DNA of 21,437 bases from assembly GCA_001579985.1 (NCBI GenBank), contig LRSR01014172.1, forward strand, positions 1 through 21,437, written 5' to 3'. This stretch comes from Hypsibius dujardini (Eukaryota; Tardigrada; Eutardigrada; Parachela; Hypsibiidae). A program made the position numbers and the translations under genes. The notes under the pieces are model-generated. The model was not told the origin of the DNA, did not search any database, and saw only the letters and a list, made by a program, of their open reading frames with translations. The stretch's first letter is position 1, and every line of letters starts with the position of its first letter. Positions 1 through 9,000 of the stretch are shown here, in pieces.

Positions 1-36
<36 letters not shown>

Positions 37-38
37 GG
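1..38. repeat. (GACA)n microsatellite at the window edge
   Basis: Nine to ten perfect GACA units, cut by the left edge of the window. Confidence 0.95.
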
Positions 39-140
39 GCCACATAAAAGATCGACACTCACAGAAATAAAGAAAACTGATAACGTATAGCAGATCACAG
101 ATTCTTGACACTACTAGGGAGAAATTGAAATTGACCTGAC

Positions 141-421
141 CTGAGGATGATGGCGAGGCCTAATCCGAGCGCGGTACCGAAGAGCATGGCGGTGATTAAA
201 ATGAAGAAGCGCAGGAGTGCGGGAATTCTGAAAGTGAGTGCACACTCAAGGTCAAGAGCTATCACTTGACGTATACCTATCAAGTTTCTGTGATCGCGAT
301 AAGCCCCCTCGGGGGGTGCTTGATATTGTCCGGCGCATCGGGAAGAGGAATCTATAAGTAGCTCACTCGTTTGTTTGCCCACTCCTTTTATCAGTGGCGC
401 CGTCTCCCACGACGAATTGCG
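141..421 (-). CDS. Possible exon of a membrane protein (partial, weak)
   Basis: An open frame on the minus strand runs from an AG at about 422 to a donor-like AG|GTCAGG at 141. It encodes a polar, acidic stretch (SSWETAPLIKG, then EGAYRDHRN) followed by a strong membrane segment (IPALLRFFILITAMLFG and TALGLGLAIIL). Codon content is less AT-rich than the surroundings and the ORF stays open across the whole span. There is no ATG in frame and no partner exon in the window, so it would have to be an internal exon of a gene continuing beyond the left edge, or a relic. Type II or multi-pass topology cannot be decided. Chance remains possible. Confidence 0.25.
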
Positions 422-604
422 CTACCATTTTTGGGAAGACTGCTGGAACGGTAAAATCGGGATTTGTATGTCTTGCAATCGATGCGAAAGCGTTGAGGTG
501 TCTGAAAAAAGACAACTGTGTTAATGAAAAGCTTGCTCAATAAAAAAGATAGGGAGTAAAGTAAATTAGAAGAGCCACAGGGACCGATCCAGATACAATC
601 ACAA

Positions 605-747
605 CAGACACAGGCATAGACACAGACACAGACACTGACACAGACACAAACACAGGCCCAGGCACAGGCACAGGCACAGACAGCACAAACAGACACAGAC
701 ACAGACACAGACACAGACACAGACACAGACACAGACACAGACACAGA
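605..747. repeat. (GACACA)n microsatellite
   Basis: Hexanucleotide GACACA array with GGCACA variants at 650-680. The open frames across it encode only Ser-Val or Cys-Val repeats. The surrounding 422-1250 shows no supported gene. Confidence 0.95.
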
Positions 748-1249
748 TAATAATCTTGACTGCACCATTTTCTCAGTCAATGGACCAATCAAGGAAAACT
801 GTAGCATCTCAACGACAAACAAACTTTCTGTCTACCAGTCAATCAAGCGATCAAACAATCAAACCATTTACAGCCTCTCTGAATAAACAAGCAGTCACTA
901 CGATCAGTAGTCAAATTACTGATCAGTCATTTGGCAAATCTATGGACCATCAAAACGGCTTCCCGAAACAAGACAAAAATGAATGGATTAGAGGAACGGC
1001 CACTAGTGGACGTCTTTTTGATACTCTCAGCTTAAAAAAGAAATCGAAGCAAGCCTGATGCAGTCTTGTCTGCTTAGGTTGGGCGAGTGCGGAATATTGT
1101 TTTCTGTTCGTGGCATCTTGATATCTCAATCGAAACTCTTTTAAGTTATTCTTTAGCGTTCTTTTGACGAGAAAGTGTCGCTGCCTTGAGCGGAGGTTTT
1201 TCTCCGGTTGCATTGCGACGTTAAGCATTAAAACCAACCAACCAACCAA

Positions 1250-1258
1250 GATACAGAT

Positions 1259-1308
<50 letters not shown>

Positions 1309-1335
1309 AGGCATAAACACAGACACAGGCACAGA

Positions 1336-1366
<31 letters not shown>

Positions 1367-1390
1367 CCAGGCATAAACACAGACACAGAA
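1250..1390. repeat. (GGCACA)n microsatellite
   Basis: An array of GGCACA with GACACA and CATAAACACA interruptions; the interruption block occurs twice, so a larger unit has duplicated. From 1391 to 1980 I see no coding or RNA feature. Confidence 0.95.
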
Positions 1391-1983
1391 CATTACTGTG
1401 TAGGCACGCGAATCCTATTCACGTGACTAAATCAGAATCTCTTTACAGCCTTACGGTGGATTTGGTAAGCATAAGAGTGAGTCAACGAATCATGGATAAA
1501 GAAATTTGGCAGATTCGATGAATGTTCAACGAATTATTGAAGGGAACTAAGAAGAATACCAAGCGCACCAAACAACCAGATGCGCATGCAATCGAGCAAA
1601 GAAACTCATACTTACTAGTTAGCAAGCAAGTTCATGGACCGAACCAACAACTATAAAGTTGACGATCGACCATGGTCTCGACTAAAGTCTCGCGACTCGC
1701 TCGCTCGATGTGAGCTGAATTGTGTATTTGGTTATCAACTGAAGTGGTCAGCAGTACGACGCTTCAGATATCAGTTTCCGGCTCTCTGCCCGTAAGTTCT
1801 CACAAGGCCACACCCAGAGGAGGCGCGTCAATGCGTAGGTCCAAAAACTTGTAGGAGCCCCTCGCCCCCTCCGAGTTCACTGTAAACATAGGTGCCCAGG
1901 TGAAATAGTGTACGTAGACAGACCAAGACACAGACGCAGACTCACACGTAAAGATGAGCACAGACATAGACATCGGTACTGGT

Positions 1984-2082
1984 AGAGGCCCAGTCACAGA
2001 CACAGACACAGACACAGAACACAGACACAGACACAGACACAGACACAGACACAGACACAGACGCAGACACAGACACAGACAT
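1984..2082. repeat. (GACACA)n microsatellite
   Basis: A near-perfect GACACA array of about 15 units with one 1-bp insertion near 2018 that changes its register. Sequence between 2083 and 2500 shows no supported gene. Confidence 0.95.
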
Positions 2083-2502
2083 ATGCCAGACTCTTCTCCT
2101 GTCGTTGCATGGATGACCAAATAATGGTGGTGCAGAACATCCCACAGTGTGACGCTTTTTGTATCTAAATCTGCAGTGGTTTTCATTGAAACCAATTTGT
2201 ACAATTTCAATTAAATCGATCTTCGGGTGCTACCACGACTACCCGGAAAAAGAAAAACTCTGTGTATCCCAACGTTTGACGCCTGATTCTAAGCTCATTG
2301 TGGATGTTTCTGTGGCATTTCAGATGTCAAGACAGAAGGAAATCGAACCAAAAAATCACGGATGTTGTCCTGGAGTTTTTGCATAATTCTGGGTTTAATT
2401 GTAGCGCAAATTTCTATCCTAGAAGAACGTGAGCAGGTCTTGTTTTCTTCACAACACAAGATTGCACTGATTGATACATGCATGCCCTTGTTCTCGTTAT
2501 AG

Positions 2503-2658
2503 CGATCAAGTGCTCCCCATGCAGCACCGAGGCGGAACAACGTTGTGCTGCACCGACGAGGACGGGCGGTGTGGACGATGCAACAAGTACAATGTGCCAA
2601 TTCAGTTCAGATCTCCCCGGAGCCCGTTGCACTACGGAATGCTACAAGAGACACCCAG
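2503..2658 (+). CDS. Possible orphan Cys-rich exon (phase 1-1) on the plus strand
   Basis: The stretch is bounded by a pyrimidine-rich acceptor (TTGTTCTCGTTATAG) and a donor CCAG|GTTGGC. It is 156 nt with phase 1 at both ends and reads KCSPCSTEAEQRC ... MCQFSSD ... RCTTECYKRHP, six cysteines in 51 residues. It is GC-richer than its flanks. The module size, Cys number and phase resemble the neighbouring minus-strand Cys-module exons, although the Cys spacing (C-x2-C-x7-C-x17-C-x9-C-x3-C) differs. No partner exons could be found on the plus strand, and microsatellites follow directly. It may be a stranded or decayed exon of an inverted paralogue. Confidence 0.3.
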
Positions 2659-2711
2659 GTTGGCAACCGGACAATCAGACAGGAAAGGACAGGACGGAAC
2701 CGAAAACAAAC

Positions 2712-2752
<41 letters not shown>

Positions 2753-2777
2753 CTGGCAGACAGACAGGCAGACAGAC

Positions 2778-2820
<43 letters not shown>
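2712..2820. repeat. (GGCA)n followed by (GACA)n compound microsatellite
   Basis: About ten GGCA units (2713-2752) pass into GACA units (2757-2818), a compound array one substitution apart. The overlapping frames encode Ala-Gly-Arg-Gln and Asp-Arg-Gln-Thr repeats and are not genes. Confidence 0.95.
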
Positions 2821-2821
<1 letters not shown>

Positions 2822-3003
2822 TCGGTTAAGCCTGGGCGTGGTTTACTGGCTCATTCCCACAAAATTTCACAGCACACACCATAACAAATAACCACCAATA
2901 AATATAACAAATATAACAAAAAAACGACAAACGCTCCGCGACACATTTCTGAAGGCTATTTGGTTAGGGGGTGAAAAATCTCGATATACATGGGAAGAAA
3001 ATT

Positions 3004-6000
3004 TTACGACGCAGCTATGCAGGCAGCGTTATGGAAGGGATCGGGTTTGTATCCTGCTTTGCAGACGCACATCCGCAGTCGGCGGTCGCATATCGTGTTG
3101 CGGTCCGCCACGGTGCAATCGCTGCTGTCGTCACACTTCGCAGACAGAACATCTGTACACAAATACAGTTCAATTAATAATTAAATTCGTAATTAAAATG
3201 CCCCCGGCTTATTTAATTAAAATATTGGAATTGTTTCTAATAATGCGCCCTTTTAATAAATTAGTAATTAATATAAATAAATAATAGTAAATTAGTAAGT
3301 CAGTTAAAAATAAATAATTAATACAAATAAATAATAATAAATTAGTTAGTCAGTGGTAAATTAGTAATTAATATAAATAAATATAAATAAATGAGTAAAT
3401 AAAATTCTCTCCCGGTTATTAAATTAATATATTGGAATTGATTCTAATATTTCGCCCCTTATGGAAATAAATTCTCTAGTGTTTCTCGCCCATTTTTGTT
3501 TTTGAATAATATTAAAAAATAACAAATAAAATTAATTCAACCTATTTTAATGTATCAAGATACGGATTTTAGTTGTAAAAAAATTTGATTAAATATTCGG
3601 TCGAAATACCAATGCACGATGTCCGTTCGCTCTGATTGGTGAACCAGGAATCCGGGATGTAGCCTTCTTCGCAGCCGCAGAAGGCGTTGTTGCGGCATTT
3701 CCCACGGGGCGTGTAGATCGGACAGAGGTCTTGGTCGCTCCGGCAGGGTACAGCTCCTCCAAGCGCCGCTGTGTCGTTAAGAGAAACAGGAAAAAAATTC
3801 CAATTAAGACATTGCGCCTTGTGCCGCAAATTCTTGCGCCGAACATCCAGTCACAAGCGTAAACTTAACGAACCTTACGCTTAAGCTTACACTTACGCGC
3901 TTACTTGGGGCATTATTCAAGTGCCGAATTCAGAATCACTTCGAAATATTTTTTTCATTTAGACCTGCTGTATTAATGATAATAAAAATTTATTTCGTCG
4001 GTAAAATCGGGAAAAGTTTTTTTTGGTGATATTTCAAAATTTGGAAAACACTGGAAGGTTCCATTTTCCTTCGTTTTCACTGTTAAAATTGTGGTTTTTA
4101 AAACTGACGTAAAAACAATTATTTTAACGCCGTTCTATTCTAAATTCAATTTCTAGTCGATTGGCATCACTCACAAAATTTTCCGAGATCAGAGGGCGGA
4201 GCCTCGGGTATTTGTAAAATGGACCAATATTTCCAGCGACGCTTTCCAGTGTTGGTTTATAACTCCGCCCACTGACCTCAGATCGTTTTTTGGCTAATGC
4301 CAGTCGACTCGAAATTAAATTTGCAATGGAATAGTGTTAAAAAGATCATATTTAATTTAGTTCTAAAAATCCCCGCACGTGTTTAAAATATTACTCGTAG
4401 TCGTTCCATGTCGATTGCGTAATAACTTAATTATGTCTCTGAATCGACTGAACGAGCGATGGTCGGACAAACACTGTACATGTTATTGGTTCCCCCTAAC
4501 CTTTTAAAGGTGCGGGGGCTTACTTTGTCCACCGGAGGAAAGTCTTGGAACATTTTAACATTTAACATTGTACAACAATCGTATTCGAAGCAAGTTTAAG
4601 TATTACTGGCTCGACTTCTGGACGAATGAGTAAACCGATAGACCGATGAAATAAATTGTTATCTTCCTCACTACAGCAGGTCAGATGAAAAAATATTTCG
4701 AGACGACTCTGAATGCGGCACTTGAATAATGCCCCAAGTTAGCAATTAAAATCGAAGGAGCTATTATTATTTGAATTCACGGCGAGGATAAACGAATTAA
4801 TAAATAATTAATTAATCAATTAATAAAATGTCCTTATTTTTTATATTTATTAAGAATTCGGCGGAATTTCAAAGATGTCGAGGTTTGGTAGTTAAACTGA
4901 CCTCGGCAGACTGGTTGACCACTCCAAGGGTCCTTGAACCAGGCGTATCCGGTGGGGCAGCGGCAGATCCCTTGAAACTGGTCGCACACCGCATTTGGGA
5001 TGTTACAGACACCGGAACATCGTTCCCCGAACATCGCTGAAAAAAATGCAGACCGAATGTCGAAGGATCTTAACGAAAGCGGCGATCTTTGTTGAAACGT
5101 ACGACGGCAAGTGCCTTCGGTGTCGGGCAGATATCCGTTCGAGCAGGTGCAGAAACGGTTCGCCCCGTTGAAGGCGCACACAGTGTTCATATCGCCGCCG
5201 CTTTGACAGTCTTCATCCATCGAACACAGCGAAAAGATGGTCTCTGAAAGTGTGAATGAATCAAATCATCTGAGTTAGAAAAATTAATCTGCATACACGA
5301 ATATTCGCTTCTTCTTTAGATGCCATCGGATTTTGTTTCGACTGATTGCTTGATTGCTGCTTACTCGGCCTTTTATTAATAAATTACTCAATTAAACGAA
5401 GTCGGCTTATTAACCATTTCTTAATTTAAAACAATCGACCAATCAACCGCAGTCTTCAATCAAGCAACTTATCAACAGCCCACATGCTTAGTGATCTTCA
5501 TAAATCTTCATCACTTTTCAACGGTAAATATTTGGAATAAAATATTTAGTGCAATTCAGACGGATTGGTGGGCAACCAGCCTGGGGGCGTGGCTACAACT
5601 GCGGATTGGTGGGCAAACAGCCTGGGGGCGTGGCTACAACTGCGGATTGGTGGGCAACCAGCCTGGGGGCGTGGCTACAACTGCGGATTGGTGGGCAAAC
5701 AGTTTGGGGGCATGGCTACAGCTGCGCCTTAAAATCGCGTCGTTACAGTAACTTGATAAGACTTTGATTGATTTTGATAAGAAGGATCTTCAAACTCTCC
5801 TATAGATAGTAAAAAATGGCCATGCAAAAATTACTTGACCCAAAATGTGAGATCTTTTATAAATATTTTTGTCTGCTTGGACTCCAGAGCGCAAATCACA
5901 AAGTAGCCTTGACACTTACTGGTACAGACATTGCCTTCCAGGAAGGACGAGTGATACCCTGGCCGACACATACAAGCCCCAATTCGGGTGTCGCACGCCA

Positions 6001-9000
6001 TGTTTGGGTCGTCTGCCTGACAATTAGTCGCACAATCTACGGCAGAATATTTTGCAGAATTAATATACTCTTTTTTTCTTTATTTTAACCGGAGATGATG
6101 CCTACCGTGTTTCTGTACCACATCCCTGAACGGTGGCTGACTGGGCGGCTTGACTGCCGCATTGGACGTCATTTGAACACTTCCCTCCGGAATCGGATTC
6201 AACATTTTGATTTCAAGGGCAGGCTGCAGGGTGATCGGGACAGGAGCCGCGGTCGTTGTAGTTGTGGTCGTTGGAACCGTCGGCGGATCCGTTGGCAACG
6301 GCTGCGGCAGTAACGGTGGTACAGGCGGCATCGAACCAAACGGAGTCAAGGGATCGCCTCCACCCTGTCCCAAAACTGCGAACATATTGGGCGTCGGTTG
6401 TCCCTGAAATTGTTGTGGTGATGGTGGTGGTGGTGGTTGCGGTGGCGGTGTCTGTGGCGGAGGAATCGGTATCTCGGGTGCGGATGTAGCCGCATTATTG
6501 GCGGCCATGTTCAGTTTCATTTGAGTGAGGATCGGTTGCAGGATAGCCATCTGTTCTTTCGTGACTGTAAGAAGACAGACAGTTAGACATTACGACAGGC
6601 AGACAGACAGACAGACAGACAGGCAGACAGACAGAAAGACAGACAGACAGACAGACAGATAAACAGACAGATAAACAGACAGATAAACAGACAAACATAC
6701 AGATAAACAGACAGACAAACAGACAGATAAACAGATAGACAGACAGACAGGGTTGCCTGTTACCATTGTAATAGCCGGGTTTCTGCATGCGATTAATCAA
6801 ATCCCAGACCTCTGGACTCAAGCTGTCGGCAGCGACTGCAATTGAGTTTTGCGGTACGGTCCCTGGTTGCCTTTGTGGTGGCGGTGTCTGAGATGCCTCA
6901 GTTGGCGGAGGTTGGGCCATCTGTTGTGGTGGCGGTGGTTGCGGTGTTTTTGCTCCGCCACTTATTGGCGGGGGTCGTGGAAAGAGCGGATTCGGCCCTT
7001 CAACAAATTATATTTATATATCAATAATTATTTTTCCCATATATTCATTTTGATATTTAAATGTATTTAATATTCATGTGTAAATATTTAAATGTTACAT
7101 CACTACTTTGTGTATTAAATATTGAGGTGTCTGTTTTTTTAAGGGCGTACCTTTTGGTTGCGGTTGGTACTGATCGAACGTCTGGAGGAACTTGACGAAC
7201 TGCACCTGCTCATTGGGATTGTCGAAGTTGAACTTATTAGAGTTGGCATTGCCCTGTTGCCTCATCCCGTTCATCCCGTTCATCCCGTTTTTCCCGTTCA
7301 TCCCGTTCATCCCGTTCATCCCGTTCATCGCGCCGGGATGTTGCTGCATGAACTTGCGCATCTGCTCCTGACTGGTGGGGTTCTGTCCGGCGTCGGACAT
7401 GAGCTTGGCCACATGCGCCTGCGTCCTCGGGTCGGACCAGTCGATTTTGCCGTTGTTGGTCTTGAGTTGGCCGCCTGAGGAACCCAGTCGCGGTCCGCTG
7501 GGCAGGAGGTCGTCGTGATTGCCGCTCTTCCCGCCGATTCGTGCGGGCTGTTTCGAAGAAGCTCCGCCTCCGAGTAACGTACCGAAAATACCGCCCAGAC
7601 CTACGACGTCAGATCACTTTAAATTATTTTTAAATTATTACGACTAAAGACCGTGCAACAACAATTACAGAAGATCAAAACTAATTTTGTTTTTAAAAAA
7701 TAAAAAATAAATTCAATTTAAATTAGGTACTCAATAAATAAATAAATATTATTTTAGCTAAATTGAGATATATTTTTCAGATAGATCTCCGCAATGCTTT
7801 TATTTTTGCACCATTTTTTTATTTATTTTTTATTTTTATTTTTTATTTTTGCCGCTTATTATTATTACCTTTTTTTTGCATCTTTTTTTATCGTTTATTT
7901 TTGCACCATTTTGAGAGGCAACTGTAAGTCCGAAGTACCTGCGAATACATCGGAGAAGCTGGGTATGGGAAGGCCAGACGCATCGAGAAGGTCCTCAGCG
8001 TCACCGGATTTCGGTCTTGTCCGCGCTTTCAGCGTCGTCCTACGCGCTGTGGTCGAAGGAGCCGTCGTGGTGGTGGTTTTTATCGCCACTTCGATGAGGT
8101 TTTCGTCCCCCTCGGGATCGGTCTGATTGCGGCGTCGTTGGTGTGGCGTTAAGGTGCCCAGACCGGACCACAACGCTTGATACGAACAAAAAATCCTTAG
8201 ATATTTATTTTATTTATTTACGGTATTCATTAATTATTTTAATTTATCGGAAAGCACAAGACTTGACTTAGTTTTCAAATTAGAAAATGAATACGTGTAA
8301 TAAGAAAATAATTACCGCTAAAAAATGACATCTGTCGCTGCTTTTTAGGGCGTGCCGTGGTACTTGGCCCGCTGTATGGCTCGTCGAGTTCCGTTCCGTC
8401 GGTCGTGGGAATGGGCACCGGTGCTGTGGTCGTCGCTTGCGTCGTCCAGACCACCTTCCGTTTGCTCGGTGCCTGGGTGGTTTTCTTTTCCGCTGCCTGG
8501 AGCTGTCGCAATTGGGCCAGTGCAGCTGTGGAACAATCGGATGATTTGACAGTTAAACAACCAAGTCGATAAGTGAACTGTGGATTGTTTTCTGAGGCAA
8601 GTTTTTTTAACGGAAAACGGATGATTAAATGGATGGTCAGATTTGTTAATCAAACGATAAAAGATTTCGCAGTCCGTCGGTCGAACGGCTGACGGTCAAA
8701 AACGGAAAGGCTAGAAGGTAAGATGGAGAAGCACATGGGGAGTCAGACGTGGGTCAGTGGGACGGTTAGACGGTCGGAGAGTTTGCGGTCGAACGGAGAG
8801 AGCGTTAGTGATTCAGAAGAGGGTTTGAATCGTAGTTGGATGGTCAGACGACTTGATGGACCAGCAGTTTACTGATCAGATATTATACAGTTTCATGCTC
8901 CGACGATCAGACTGTTAACGGTCTGACGGCTAGCCGGTCGGATACACGCCGAGACAGGTGAAGAATCCGATCACAAATAGCGAAGGCTTAGACAGTCGAA

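Larger units (their letters stand above)
3004..6036 (-). other. Block of five exons, each one six-Cys EGF/EB-like module
   Basis: The exons at 6036-5920, 5243-5103, 5036-4902, 3768-3610 and 3152-3004 each encode 38-53 residues with exactly six cysteines. The order is C, C, C, then C-x-C, then aromatic/Gly (GY in all five), then a final C (for example ACMCRPGYH, FCTCSNGYLPD, ICRCPTGYA, FCGCEEGYIPD, MCVCKAGYKPD). Each starts and ends in phase 1 (the last ends in a stop), so modules could be gained or lost without breaking frame. This is the classic layout of shuffled extracellular modules. EB modules of nematode and arthropod secreted proteins are the closest family I know by cysteine pattern; an EGF-like assignment is equally possible. 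Confidence 0.8.

Noticed and set aside
756-1058. 100-codon plus-strand ORF
   Set aside because: Ser/Thr/Gln-rich frame without domain, signal peptide or splice context, next to microsatellites; likely chance.
5491-5767. Repetitive Trp/Gly-rich ORFs
   Set aside because: Produced by the 41-bp minisatellite inside an intron.
7794-8126. 110-codon plus-strand ORF
   Set aside because: It combines a T-rich intron with the antisense of exon 5 of the 1255-aa gene.
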